DNA of 64,000 nt from Prionace glauca (taxonomy: Eukaryota; Chordata; Chondrichthyes; Carcharhiniformes; Carcharhinidae). Below are positions 43,920 to 55,815 of this stretch, piece after piece. The translations under genes and the position numbers were made by a program. The stretch's first letter is position 1, and every line of letters begins with the position of its first letter. Location of the stretch: the NCBI GenBank assembly GCA_037974335.1, contig CM075729.1, positions 92,232,592-92,296,591 of the forward strand, read 5' to 3'. Under the pieces are notes generated by a model, which saw nothing but the letters and a program-made list of their open reading frames with translations, did not search any database and was not told where the DNA came from.

Positions 43920-46691
43920 GGGTTTGAAATGCGTATACTTTAATGCGAGGAGTATTCGCAATAAAGTGGATGAACTTGCAGCGTGGATCAGTACCTGGGA
44001 CTTCGATGTTGTGGCCATTTCAGAGACATGGATAGAGCAGGGTCAGGAATGGATGTTGCAGGTCCCGGGGTACAAATGCTTTAGTCGGAGTAGAGAAGGA
44101 GGTAGAAGTGGGGTGGAGTAGCATTATTGGTCAAGGACTGTATCACAGTGTCAGAGAGGAAGTTTGATGAGGACTTGTCTGTTGAGGTAGTATGGGCGGA
44201 GATTAGAAATAGGAGAGGAGAGGTCACCCTGCTGGGAGTCTTTTATAGACCTCCAAAAAGTTCTAGAGAGGTTGAGGAAAGGATTGCGGAGACAATCCTG
44301 GTTAGGAGTGAAAGTAATAGGGTAATTGTTATGGGGGACTTTAACTTTACTAATATTGACTGGAATTGCTGTAGCTCTAGCTCGTTAGAGTGGTCAGTTT
44401 TTGTTCAAAGTGTGCAGGAAGGTTTTTTGACTCAGTATGTAGATAGGCCGACTAGAGGTGAGGCTATATTGGATTTGGTGCTGGGTAATGAGCCAGACCA
44501 GGTGCTAGACTTGGAAGTTGGTGTGCATTTTGGTGATAGTGACCACAATTCGGTTACGTTCACCATAGTGATGGAAAGGGATAGGCATGAACCTCGGGTC
44601 AGTAGTTTTAGCTGGGGGAAGGGTAATTATGAGGCTATTAGGAGAGAATTAGGAAGCATAGGTTGGACAAGGAGATTACAGGGACTGGGAACATCCGAAA
44701 TGTGGAATTTTTTCAAGGAACAGCTACTGCGGGTCTGCGATAGGTATGTCCCTGTCAGGCAAGGAGGATTTGGTAGGGCTAGGTTACCGTGGTATACTAA
44801 AAAAGTTGATTCGTTGGTTAGGAAGAAAAAGGAGGCTTATGTTCGGATGAGGCTTGAGGGCTCAGGTAGTGCATTAGAAAGCTTTACATTGGCTAGGAGG
44901 GAGTTGAAGAGGGAGTTAAGAAGGGCTAAAAGAGGACATGAGATGACTTTGGCTGATAGGATTAAGGAGAATCCTAAGGCGTTCTATAGGTCTGTCAAGA
45001 ACAGAAGGTTGGTCAGGGCAAGATTAGGGCCAGTTACAGACAGTAGAGGGAAGTTGTGTGTGGAACTGGAAGAGATTGGAGAGGCATTGAACCAACATTT
45101 CTCTTCAGTGTTCGTGCAGGGGGACATGGATATAGCTGAGGAGGACACTGGGGTGCAGGGGTGTAAAATAGAAAGTATTGCAGTTGATACCAGGGATGTG
45201 CTGGATATTCTAGAGGGCTTGAAAATAGATAAGTCCCCTGGACCGGATGGGATTTACCCTAGGATTCTCTGGGAGGCTAGAGAGGTGATTGCAGAGCCTC
45301 TGACTCTGATCTTCAGGTCATCGTTGGTCTCTGGTATAGTACCGGAAGATTGGAGGACAGCGAATGTTGTCTCATTGTTTAAGAAGGGGAACAGAGACTT
45401 CCCCGGGAATTATAGACCGGTGAGTCTTCCTTCTGTTGTGGGCAAGGTTTTAGAAAGAATTATTAGGGATAGGATTTATAGTTATTTGGAGAGTAACGAA
45501 TTGATTAGAGACAGTCAGCATGGTTTTGTAGCGGGTAGGTCATGCCTTACTAACCTTATTGAGTTCTTTGAGAAAGTGACCAAAGAGGTGGATGGGGGTA
45601 AGGCAGTTGACGTGGTATATATGGATTTTAGTAAGGCGTTTGATAAGGTTCACCATGGTAGGCTTCTCCAGAAAATGCAGATGTATGGGATTGGGGGTAA
45701 TCTAGGTAATTGGATCAGGAATTGGCTAGCAGATAGGAGACAGAGGGTGGTGGTTGATGGTGAATATTCGTCGTGGTGTTCGGTTACGAGTGGTGTACCT
45801 CAGGGATCTGTTTTGGGGCCACTGCTGTTTGTAATTTTTATTAATGATCTGGATGAGGGTATAGTTGGGTGGATTAGTAAGTTTGCTGATGACACCAAAG
45901 TCGGAGGTGTGGTAGATTGTGAGGAAGGGTGTCATAATTTGCAGGGCGACTTAGAAAGGTTGCAGAGCTGGGCCGAGAGGTGGCGGATGGAGTTTAATGC
46001 GGAGAAGTGTGAGGTAATTCATTTCGGTAGGAGTAACAGATGTGTTGAGTATAGGGCTAACGGGAGGACTTTGAATAGTGTGGAGGAGCAGAGGGATCTC
46101 GGTGTATGTGTACATAGATCCCTGAAAGTTGGGAATCAAGTAGATAAGGTTATTAAGAAGGCATACGGTGTCTTGGCGTTTATTGGTAGGGGGATTGAAT
46201 TTAGGAGTCGCAGCGTCATGTTGCAACTGTACACAACTCTGGTGCGGCCGCACTTGGAGTACTGTGTGCAGTTCTGGTCCCCACATTACAGGAAGGATGT
46301 GGAGGCTTTGGAGAGGGTGCAAAGGAGGTTTACCAGAATGTTGTCTGGTATGGAGGGGATGTCCTATGAGGAGAGACTGAGGGATTTGAGGTTGTTTTTG
46401 CTGGAAAGAAGGAGGCTAAGAGGGGATCTTATTGAAACATATAAGATGATTAGAGGTTTAGATAGGGTGCATAGTGATGGCCTTTTTCCTCAGATGGAGA
46501 AAGCTAGCACGAGGGGGCATGGCTTTAAATTAAGGGGGGGTAGTTATAGGACGGATGTCAGGGGTAGGTTCTTTACCCAGAGGGTGGTGAGGGATTGGAA
46601 TGCCCTGCCTGCTGCGGTTGTAAATGCGCCTAGTTTGGGGGTGTTTAAGAGATTTGTGGATAGGTTTATGGACGAAAAGGGATTGGTTTAG
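43920..46691 (+). CDS. CR1 ORF2: AP endonuclease and reverse transcriptase, one frameshift
   Basis: Replication protein of the LINE. Endonuclease: LKCVYFNARSIRNKVDELAA, VVAISETWIEQG (catalytic E), VIMGDFNFTNIDW, then FGDSDHNSV (catalytic DH). RT: DKSPGPDGIYPRIL, PVSLPSVVGKVLERII, VYMDFSKAFDKVHH, SGVPQGSVLGPLLF and the catalytic ISKFADDTKVGG. The CR1-type C-terminus has [20 protein letters not shown] and GRFFTQRVVRDWNALPAAVV. The first 66 codons (to about 44119) are one frame off from 44127-46691. A missing G in agtggggtgg near 44110 explains it, and could be biological or a homopolymer read error. Otherwise about 920 residues are open. Confidence 0.93.
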
Positions 46692-46791
46692 ATTAGTGGG
46701 TCAGTGTTTTCTTTTAAAAACTGGTCGGCGCAACATCGTGGGCCGAAGGGCCTGTTCTGCGCTGTAATGTTCTATGTTCTATGTTCTATAT

Positions 46792-47480
46792 GGGTGGAGT
46801 TGAGAAATATAAAGGGTGATCATTGTACTGGGATTATACTACAGCCCTCCCAACACTCAGAGGGAGATAGAGGAGCAGATATGTAGGCAAATCACAGAGA
46901 GAGGTGTGAGAGGAATAGGGCTATAGTAATCGGGGATTTCAACCTCACCAATATTAACAGAATCACCTCAGTGTGAAAGGATTAGACAGGGTGGAATTTT
47001 TGAAGTGATTCCAGGAGAGCTTTTTGTGTCAGTGGATAGATAATCCAACTCGGGATCGCCAGTACTCAACCTAATCCTTGGGAATGAATCCAGGCAAGTT
47101 GATGAAGCATCAGTGGGTGAGCATTTTGGGGATGGGGAAGGTGGACAGAGCAATGAAACATGGAGTTTAATCCTTATAAGTGTGAGGTGCTGCATGTTGG
47201 GAGATTTAATAAAGGTCGGATATACACAATGAACGGTCAGTCCCGAGGGAGAATTGAAGAGCAAAGGGACTTTGGTGTACAAGTCCATGGATCCCTGAAG
47301 GTTGCATTACAGGGAGATAGTGCGATGAAGAAGGCAATTGGAATGCTTGCCTTCAATAGCCGGGGTTCGAATATGGGGGCAGGTAAATGGGATTAATACA
47401 GATTGGTATTGGATGGTCAACATAGACATGGTGGGACGAAGGGTCTGTTTCTGTGCTGTGTGACTGTATGATGCTGTATG
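46792..47480 (+). mobile_element. Decayed CR1-like LINE fragment (family E), right part
   Basis: Continues 42230-42616. Carries MEFNPYKCEVLHVGRFNKGR and EEQRDFGVQVHGS (47160-47300), the RT region after the catalytic box. Counterpart 13310-14000. Confidence 0.75.
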
Positions 47481-47644
47481 GAGTTGGAGCAGTTCTATCC
47501 CATAGACTGGCAGATGGGATGGAGAGGTTAAATTCATTTGCTTTGAGGACTTTGTCAGACTTTGAGAAAATGTACTCACAAATCGACAAAGAAAGCCCAG
47601 CAGTTATCCACACAGTGAAAAATTTCACCAGTATGTCTATGGGT

Positions 47645-49118
47645 GGCATTTCACCATCTGTGTCATGGTATCACCCCGTGTGCAATGGCCACTGTTCCAA
47701 AAGTTACATGATACCAAAATTGGCCAGAGCAGAACTAAAGTGTTGGCCAGTAGTTATGTCTGGTGGCCTGGCATTGACAGAGACATTAAACAAATGGTTG
47801 GGCCGTGTGAGAGTTGTCCGACTCAGCAAGTGTTACCTCCACCAGTGAACATGCTCCTTTGGTCAAGGCTTCATGAGACCCATCACAGCCTCCATTTACC
47901 ATTGATAAACTGAGGCAGATCTTTGTGATCCATGGTCTTCCTGAAGTGTTGCTATCAGACAACGGAGCAGCATTCACGCTGATGAATTTCAGACTTTGGT
48001 CAAGTCTAATGACATTTGTCATGTCAGGTCAGTCCCCGACCATCCTGCCTCGAATGGGTTGGTGGAGTTAGCCATGCCGATGTTCAAGGCTCCATGTGAA
48101 GCAGGTTCATGGACTGCTGCCATTGCGATTGGCCAGTTATTTGCTGTCCTATAACACTACACCTCACACCATCACTGGGGTCATGTCGGGGTCACGCCCG
48201 CAGTGTTGTTAATGGGTCGGTGCCTGTGTACCTGTTTAGATTTAATGTTCCCAAATTTGTCGGAGAGGGTGGAGGCTCAGCAATCCTCTCAGAAAGGGTA
48301 TCGTGACTCTCAGAAAGGGGACAGATTATTTAATGATGGCAACCTCATGTTGAGTGGGAATTTGGGTGGTGGGTGCCAGGGAGAGTTGTGGAGAAGACAG
48401 GACCAGTCTCATATTTGGGGGAGATACGACCGTCGTGTTAGAAGCATGTTGGTTACCTACGCAAGAGAGTAGAGCCAGTTCCAGGAGATGAGCAATTAGA
48501 CCCCACATCCAGTTTGTGTGTAGCAGCCTCTGAACAAGACAGTTCCATGTCCATGGTGAGGCCAAGGCAACCTCTGGCTTGGGTGGATGAGGCTGAGGAA
48601 AGGGCCGTCCAGGGCCTAGCTCCAGAGGTGGTTAGTACATCCACCCCATCAGTGGATCCTGTATCGATGGCTGCTGAAGTGCCCCTGATAGAGTTGCAGT
48701 GTTCCACAAGGTTCCAGAAATCTCTGGACCAGCTGACATTATGAACTGTCTTTCCCTGGTGTCCCTTCTGTAATATTATTGTTTCTCTGCCTGTGTGTTA
48801 ACTGTTGTAGTTTTTGTTTTATCACAGGGAGTCCAAGATGTTATGGGGGAAGGAGTGTGTGAGCCTGGTCCCTTTAAGGGGCAGTCCTTCACAGGCCACA
48901 TGACCAGGCCAGAGCCAATGGAGTGTGAGGGTGTGAACCTGGGCCAATCGAGAGTGAGGGCGATCATTCCTGGGGCTGGAGGCTTCAGTTGGGGTCAGGA
49001 TGTTGTTGGGAGGAGACCTGTGTGGTTGTGTTGTTAAACCCTTCATTGTAAATAGTTCTTCTCATCAATAAAGCCTTTACTTTGTTATTTCCAAATCCAG
49101 TCTCCTCCAGTTATTACA
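47645..49118 (+). mobile_element. Ty3/Gypsy LTR retrotransposon fossil (integrase part, pol end, 3' LTR)
   Basis: Counterpart of 14160-15642; old and broken in several places. Recognisable parts are the integrase zinc-binding region near 47700-47860 (SSYVWWPGIDRDIKQMV), a pol C-terminal tail near 48700 and a 350-bp 3' LTR (48769-49118). The LTR has matching TGTAATA/TATTACA ends and AATAAA near 49068. The 5' part of the element is not seen. Confidence 0.85.
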
Positions 49119-49504
49119 ATCAGCATCTGGACCACTTTGGATAGCAACAGTCTCTGATAACATCAAATACACAGACTAACTATTCAACTGGAACAGTTTC
49201 ACCAGCTGCTGTCACCCTCCCTACTTCCCTCCATTTATTCTGCATTCTCACCATCTCCCCTCCATTTCTCACTGAATCCTCCAGTTTCCTAGTCTTTCCT
49301 GTGACCAGGTTCACCTGCCCCCTTCCCCTTGGGATTGTTCGATTGATTTGTTCCACAAACTTTCTGGTTGTGGTCAGGGTTCTCTCCACCGCAACCCGAG
49401 ACATTGGGTCTGGGGTAGTGTCGATGTTTAACATTGTGTCCCACCTTGGACTGAATACATAACCAGTGAGGGTCTGACCCACACGATGAGAGTTTGTCAC
49501 GGTA
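49119..49504 (-). other. Unrecognised open reading frame, uninterrupted here, cut by a LINE in unit 1
   Basis: On minus, about 108 codons are open from inside the 49505 LINE junction to a stop at 49180. They include FTVTNSHRVGQTLTGYVF, DTMLNIDTTPDPMSRVAVER and RRGQVNLV-like text. In unit 1 the frame begins M-A-A-F-G-I-P-D-S-F at 16774 and is cut at 16581 by a LINE. Units differ by at least one residue (SPKW/SPRW). I do not recognise a family. It may be chance or a remnant of a mobile element. Confidence 0.35.
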
Positions 49505-50052
49505 AACATAAGAACATAAGAAATAGGAGCAGGAGTAGGCCATCTGGCCCTTCGAGCCTGCCCCGCCATTCAATAAGATCATGGCTGATCTGTCGTGACT
49601 CAGTTCTACCTTCCCGCCCTCTCCCCATAACCCTTAATCCCTTCTCTTATCAAAAACCCATCAACCCGTTTCTTAAAAATATTTAGCGAGGCAGCCTCCA
49701 CCACTTCAACGGGCAGAGAATTCCAGAGATTCACCACCCTTTGAGTGAAGAAGTTCCTCCTCAACTCTGTTCTAAATCGCCCCCCCCCCTTTATCTTGAG
49801 GCTGTGCCCCCTAGTCCTACTGTCTTTTTTGAGCGGGAAGAGTCTCTCCACCTCTATCCTATCCATCCCATTCATCATCTTATACGTCTCAATGAGATCT
49901 CCCCTCATTCTTCTAAACTCTAACGAGTACAAGCCTAGTTTATTCAGCCTCTCCTCATAGCTCAATCCCCTCAACTCCGGTATCAGCCGAGTAAACCTCC
50001 TCTGCACTCCCTCCAGGGCCAAAATATCCTTGCGCAGGTGCGGCGACCAAAA
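49505..50052 (-). mobile_element. CR1-like LINE (family A) 3' end, unit 2 only
   Basis: Tail acataagaacataagaaata at 49506. A 149-codon minus frame (50055-49606) covers LRKDILALEGVQRRFTRLIP to NFFTQRVVNLWNSLPVEVVE. Opposite in orientation to the copy at 51955; the two bracket 50053-51954. Confidence 0.92.
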
Positions 50053-50567
50053 CAAAGCAGAAGATGTGATTAATGTCAGTCTGTAATCCTGCGGATAGGA
50101 ATCTCATCCTGTCCATGGAAACCTTTCACTGAAAGGTTAAATCTCTGTTAACTGATCCTTGTACTGACTAAACTATCAATTCTCTGTCACTGTGAATTTG
50201 TATTGGGCTGTTTTTAGTCTTTCAATCTTTTGTCATTTCTGTTGTGCAGCATTCGCCTCTTGGTCAGATTGTTGCTGTAAATGAGAATTGGTTCTCAATT
50301 GACTCACCAGGTTAAATAAAGATTCAATAAAATAAATGCCTAAAATAAAAGCAAAATACTGCACATGCAGAAATCTGAAACAAATCCCAGGCGTTCCGGT
50401 TCCAGCTGAACCATTGCCTTATCCCTCACTCTGGCATCTCCTGGGTAGTCGCTCCCCTTCAAGACTCGAAACGTTGGCTCTGCTCTCTCCACAGATGCTG
50501 TCAGACCTGCTGAGGTTTTTCTGACATTTTCTGTGTTTGTGTGTGAAATAAATGACTCGGGAGGTTA
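50053..50567. other. Insert block with a dispersed repeat tail
   Basis: Contains aagactcgaaacgttggctc and ccacagatgctgtcagacct (50460-50515), a widespread fish repeat. About 50 bp (50411-50460) recur at 51706-51756, so part of this block is locally duplicated. No gene is seen. Confidence 0.5.
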
Positions 50568-50900
50568 TGATGGCTCAGTGATTAGCACTGCTGCCTCACA
50601 GCACCAGGGACCTCCGTCCAATTCCAGCCTCGGGTGACAGTCAGTGTGGAGTTTGCACATTCTCCCAGTGTCGGCTTTGTTTTCCTCCGGGTGCTCCGGT
50701 TTCCTCCCACACTCCAAAGATGAGTGGGTTCAGTTGATTGGCCATGCTAAATTGACCATTAATGTCCCAAGATGTGATGGTGAGAGGGATTCGCAGGGTA
50801 AATAAGTGGGGTTACGGGGATAAGGGCTGGGTAGGATTGTTGTTGGTGCAGATTCGATGGGCTGATTGGCCTCTTGCTGCACTCTGGAGAGTCTATCAGG
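50568..50900 (+). mobile_element. tRNA-derived SINE
   Basis: Box A-like tggctcagtga near 50571, degenerate box B gtccaattcc near 50617, then core ggtttcctcccacactcc and ggccatgctaaattgacc. Plus strand. Confidence 0.8.
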
Positions 50901-51954
50901 TAGACAGTCATCTGTGAGAATGCAGCAGTGTGTAGGGGAGGGTTGGACTGTCATGAAAGCTTCTTAAAGAAGTTTAAGGGAAACACAATGGCAGAATTGT
51001 TACTGATGGGTTTCAGGATATTCCAGGGGCAGATGATGTAATTCTGTGATTCAGTATCACATTCTCATATTCTCATTAACCGGGTTCTATTGCAGCCCTG
51101 GACCAGATATTCCCGGGATCCTCCCGCTCTCATTTCCACTGCTGGGAATTTGAATTTCTGTCCCTCTCCCCCTGATATGTTCTGTTATTATCTTCCTGTG
51201 GTAAACTGATCAGAAATGTGATTGTGTTTCTCCCAGCCCCTGTCATGGGCTGTGTAACTACTAATTCCTCTCGGTTTTCCTGTTTATTGATAATGTGGAA
51301 TTTCTCCACAGTCTGATATGTGTGTGGAGGCACTGTACCAAATCTTATATCTTCAATATCTGTCCTAACATTATCTATCAATTCCTGAGATAACATGTCC
51401 CATCCTCTCCCCTTAGACTGTGAGTCAGTCATATTAATGAGTTGGAAACCCTCTTGTCTACTCTCCCCCTGAAGTTGTATGTCTGTCATTGGATGCACTT
51501 CCTGCTCTGTCACTCACACTCCTCCTGATGTCTCTTTTATTACCCAGGGGGCCACAAGTGTGGTCACTATTCTGTTGTCCCATCAGCCAATAAGGTCAGG
51601 ACGAGGCTGGTCAAATTGTCACTCACCTCCAGGCTCCCGATTGCAGCATCCTGATCCTTCCCATCATTGGAGGGTAAATCCTGGGTGTTCTGCTGCTCCC
51701 TGAGCCATTACCTTATCCCTCACTCTGGCATGTCCTGGGGGAGTCGCTCCCCCTCAGTTCTTTCTCGTTCCTCCTGCTGCTGTGTGAGCTCAGACCTCAA
51801 TTCCTGAAGCTGTTTACACAACTCTACAATGTAGCTTCTTCTCGTCTCTTTCAATGGCCCAGCATCTTCACTCCCAGCTCTGCCTGTCATCATGGTGTTA
51901 ATCCTGTGTTCCTACTTTGTGTAGCTGATTAACATGCTCACTTGAGGGGAATTG
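50901..51954 (-). other. Insert block with unrecognised minus-strand open frames
   Basis: Minus frame 51513-51130 (127 codons; starts MTEQEVHPMTDIQLQGESRQ) is hydrophilic. Upstream at about 51893-51730 is a coiled-coil-like stretch (VELCKQLQELRSELTQQQEE). Neither matches an Ig or LINE domain I know. They could be remnants of a mobile or virus-like element, judged broken. Absent from unit 1. Confidence 0.35.
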
Positions 51955-53276
51955 CTTGATAGGGCGGACGCAACACGGTTTCATTAAAGGGAAGTCGTGT
52001 CTGACAAATTTACTGGAGTTCTATGAGGATGTGTCTAGGGCAGTGGATGGAGGAGAGCCGGTGGATGTGGTCTTTCTGGATTTTCAGAAGGCGTTTGACA
52101 AAGTACCTCACAAGAGGTTATTGCAGAAGGTCAGGGGACATGGAGTTGGGGGTAGGGTGTTAGCGTGGATAGAGGATTGGTTGTCAAATAGGAGGCAGAG
52201 AGTGGGGGTCAATGGATGCTATTCGGATTGGCGGTTGGTGACTAGTGGGGTGCCCCAGGGGTCGTTGCTGGGGCCTCAGCTATTTACCATTTATATAGAT
52301 GATCTGGAGGAGGGAACCGAGTGCAGGGTGTCGAAATTTGCTGATGACACCAAGATTGGGGGAAAGGCAAATTGTGCGGAGGGTGTGGAGAGTCTGCAGA
52401 AGGATCTAGATAGGCTGGGCGAATGGGCCAGGAAATGGCAAATGGAATTTAATGTTGGCAAGTGTGAGGTGGTCCACTTTGGTAGGAGGAATGGTAGGAA
52501 GGACTATTACTTACGGGGCGAAAAACTGCAGCAGGCGACGGTGCAGAGGGACCTCGGGGTCCTTGTGCATGAGTCGCAAAAACCCAGCTTGCAGGTGCAG
52601 CAGGTGGTCAGGAAGGCGAATGGGATGCTGGCCTTCATAGCGAAGGGGATTGAATATAAAAGTAGGGAGGTCTTGCTGCAGCTGTATAGGGCATTGGTGA
52701 GGCCGCAGCTGGAGTACTGTGTGCAGTTTTGGGCGCCGCACCTGCGCAAGGATGTTTTGGCCCTGGAGGGAGTGCAGAGGAGGTTTACTCGGCTGATACC
52801 GGAGTTGAGGGGATTGAGCTATGAGGAGAGGCTGAATAAACTAGGCTTGTACTCGAGAGTTTAGAAGAATGAGGGGAGATCTCATTGAGACGTATAAGAT
52901 GATGAATGGGATGGATAGGATAGAGGTGGAGAGACTCTTCCCGCTCAAAAAAGACAGTAGGACTAGGGGGCACAGCCTCAAGATAAAGGGGGGGGGCGGT
53001 TTAGAACAGAGTTGAGGAGGAACTTCTTCACTCAGAGGGTGGTGAATCTCTGGAATTCTCTGCCCGTTGAAGTGGTGGAGGCTGCCTCGCTAAATATTTT
53101 TAAGAAACGGGTTGATGGGTTTTTGATAAGAGAAGGGATTAAGGGTTATGGGGAGAGGGCGGGAAGGTGGAGCTGAGTCACGACAGATCAGCCATGATCT
53201 TATTGAATGGCGGGGCAGGCTCGAAGGGCCAGATGGCCTACTCCTGCTCCTATTTCTTATGTTCTTATGTTCTTAA
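51955..53276 (+). mobile_element. CR1-like LINE (family A), 5'-truncated, longest local copy, unit 2 only
   Basis: A 302-codon plus frame (51956-52864) runs IGRTQHGFIKGKSCLTNLLE, VDVVFLDFQKAFDKVPHKRL, SGVPQGSLLGPQLFTIYIDD and the catalytic KFADDTKIGG. A frame break follows at about 52855-52862. The C-terminus and family A tail (gttcttatgttctta) end at 53276. Very similar to 41125-42115. Confidence 0.93.
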
Positions 53277-53944
53277 TACACCCCGACATCCTTTGTCCTG
53301 GGCAGTGGGGCGGGGGGCATTCTCTGTCTCTGGGTCTTTGCTTATCTCCCCCTATCTGGTTCCAAAGTCACAGCAAATGGCCAGATTATTAAATTCAGGT
53401 CTATTCAATAGTTTGTGTGTTGTGTCCTTTTTCCCGAACTCTACCTCTGATCCTGAATTATTTGCTCAGGACCTTTTACAAAGATAATACTTAGTAACTT
53501 ATCTGGTTCAGTTTGTCTGGAGGGACTTTACAGTCCAATGAAGTGTTTTCATGGAATGAACAGGGACAGTTCCTTCAGAGTCTCACTGAGATTCAGAACC
53601 AGACTCTGGGTGTAACAGGAATGAATGACTGGGACAAGTATTGTGTTAAAACAACCATTTTATTGAATAATGATAAGAATATGATAATTGATAATATATA
53701 TAAAAAGAACATATAAAAAGATAACGTGTATGAAAAGGAAGAAAGATAACTTTCTTGAAAGGAGAAAGCACTTTCTATATATCTGAACAATGAAGACAGT
53801 CGGATGTTTGTTTAAACACAAACGATTTGGTTTGTTCCACGACAGCTCCCTCAGAATTGGTACACACGTGATCCTCACCTGGATACACACATTCCCAAGT
53901 CACTGAGTAACCCCATTGGGTTAACACTACTGTCAATCACTTAA
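53277..53944. other. AT-rich insert, unassigned
   Basis: 53640-53770 is AT-rich (gataattgataatatatata). No gene is seen. Present only in unit 2. Confidence 0.5.
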
Positions 53945-54203
53945 GGTGCCGTATGGTGGCACAGTGGTTAGTACTGATGCCTCAGTGCTCGGGTCATGGG
54001 TTCAATTCCCAGCTTTGGTCGCTGTCTGTGCAGAGTCTGTATGTTCTCCTCATGTCTGCTTGGGCTTTTTCCAGGTGGTCCAGTTTCTTCCCATGGTCTG
54101 AAAGATGTGCTAGTTAGGTGTATTGGCGATGCTAAATTCTCCCTCAGTGCACCAGAGTATGACAACTATGGGATTTTCACAGTAACTTCATTGCGGTATT
54201 AAT
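53945..54203 (+). mobile_element. tRNA-derived SINE
   Basis: Box A tggcacagtgg near 53956 and box B ggttcaattcc near 53999, with a SINE core. The end cattgcggtattaatagtaa directly adjoins a Penelope-like tail. Confidence 0.85.
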
Positions 54204-54310
54204 AGTAAGTAGTCTCACAACACTAGGTTAAAGTCCAACAGGTTTATTTGGTAGCACGAGCTTTCGGAGCACTGTTCCATCATCAGGTAGCAAGTGTTTA
54301 CTGAGGTGAT
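54204..54310 (-). mobile_element. Penelope-like element terminal fragment with hammerhead-like core
   Basis: Plus reads agtctcacaacactaggtta and tccaacaggtttatttggta, the reverse of the Penelope-like 3' end. On minus, CTGATGA (54286-54280), a stem-loop of GGAAC/GCTCC type with one mismatch, then GAAA (54265-54262). Confidence 0.75.
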
Positions 54311-55504
54311 TAAGGAAAGTAATGGGGTTTAGAAAAGATAACTTCAAAGTGGAGGGAAAAGGAAATGGACATGTAAATGCCCAAAGCCGATTTCACAGGG
54401 TGGGTTCATCAAAGGGAAAGAATGATATATCCACAGCACAATGACTGGGGAAAAGGGGAGACAGACACAGACACAGCTAACATCAGCACACACTCAGCTC
54501 AGAAACAGTCTCCTGAAAGGAAGTAGCAGGTTTCCTTCACTGAACACAAGTTTCCTGAACGCTGCCGTATAACCTGTGTGTGATAATTATTCACTGGATT
54601 TAGCTCAGTTACATAATATTGGATGTTGTTTTGGAACAAAGGGAAATCTCAATGTTCAGGAAACATAGGTGATTGACAACAAAGGGGTAGCTTCATGTAA
54701 CAGTGTGTGTATCTAGCCCTCAGTTAATGCATATAGTTAAATGCATTGTCGTGTATTATAGAGTTTGTGTGTTTTGTTTTCTTTTTACATGAATGAATAT
54801 TCTGTATTAATTGTTCACACAAAGACTGGACTATTTCTCCCTGGTTCACACACTTTTCTCACAGGATACCAAAGTGAAAATCTCCACCACTAAGAACCAG
54901 TGTTCCATGTTCCCACTCTGAGCTTTGAGATCCTCTCACATTTAACATCAATGTGGGTCTGAACACCTCAAACAACATTCTATTCTCTCAAAAGTAACTC
55001 TGGAGATCGTTGCTGGTGATTTTAAAATGATTCCAGATCCGAATAGTTTTGTTGTTGAGCTGCCTTCTTTAACTCTGCTGCAAATCGTATCCATCAAACT
55101 TTCGGGTTTATATTTTGGGAAGAGACAAACACATTTTAAACTCTTCTTTCAGCACAGAAGCTTTCAGCATTTGGATTTGTGTCAATTGTTGTCAAACCTT
55201 CTAAAATAAACATTTCCTGTTGAGAACATTATCAGGACCCACAGCTCAAATCTTTAAACTTTGTAAGAATTATAATTTACACTATCAAAATTGAAACTCC
55301 CTCTTCCTGATGTGTGTGTGTGTTTGTATCCAGATTGAAAGTGCCACATGTTTATAAACACATATTCTTTATCTTAGAGAACATCTTTGTATCTCAAAGG
55401 TCACTTGCTGAAAGATCAGATTCTCATTGAACAGTGTGTCTGTATCAGATCTCCTGTCCCCAAGTAGAAAATAAGTGGCCCTGAAGGGGTTAAATCATTT
55501 TCCA
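54311..55504. other. Conserved flank 3' of C3, with insert edge
   Basis: 54311-54560 is unique to unit 2. 54561-55504 aligns with 16775-17384, with an extra stretch of about 300 bp (54790-55120). No gene is seen. Confidence 0.5.
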
Positions 55505-55815
55505 TAGAATCCCTATCGTGCAGAAGGAGCCCATCGAATCTACATCATCAACAATCCTATCCCAGGTCCTATCCCTACGACCCCACACATTTACCTCACT
55601 AATGTCTTTAACCTCCACATCCTGGGACACGAAGGGACAATTTAACATGGCCAATCAACCTAACCCACACATCTTTGATGTGGGGAAATCCGGAGCACCC
55701 AAAGGAAACCCACGCAGACACGGGAAGAATGTGTAAACTTCACAGTGACCCAAACCGGGAATCGAACCCAGGTCCCTGGAGCTGTGAGACAGCAGTGCTA
55801 ACCACTGTGCCACCT
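55505..55815 (-). mobile_element. tRNA-derived SINE shared by both units
   Basis: Counterpart of 17385-17708, with box A and box B conserved. Confidence 0.85.

Larger units (their letters stand above)
42617..46791 (+). mobile_element. Near-complete CR1 LINE with ORF1 and ORF2, unit 2 only
   Basis: A 4.17-kb element whose ends are fixed by the empty site in unit 1 at 13309/13310; atat at the junction may be a 4-bp duplication. It has a 5' UTR of about 0.3 kb, ORF1 (42912-43822) and ORF2 (43920-46691). The short 3' UTR ends in atgttct repeats, as expected for CR1. Each ORF has one frameshift and no other visible damage, so it is young. It lies in an older CR1-like fragment. Confidence 0.96.
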
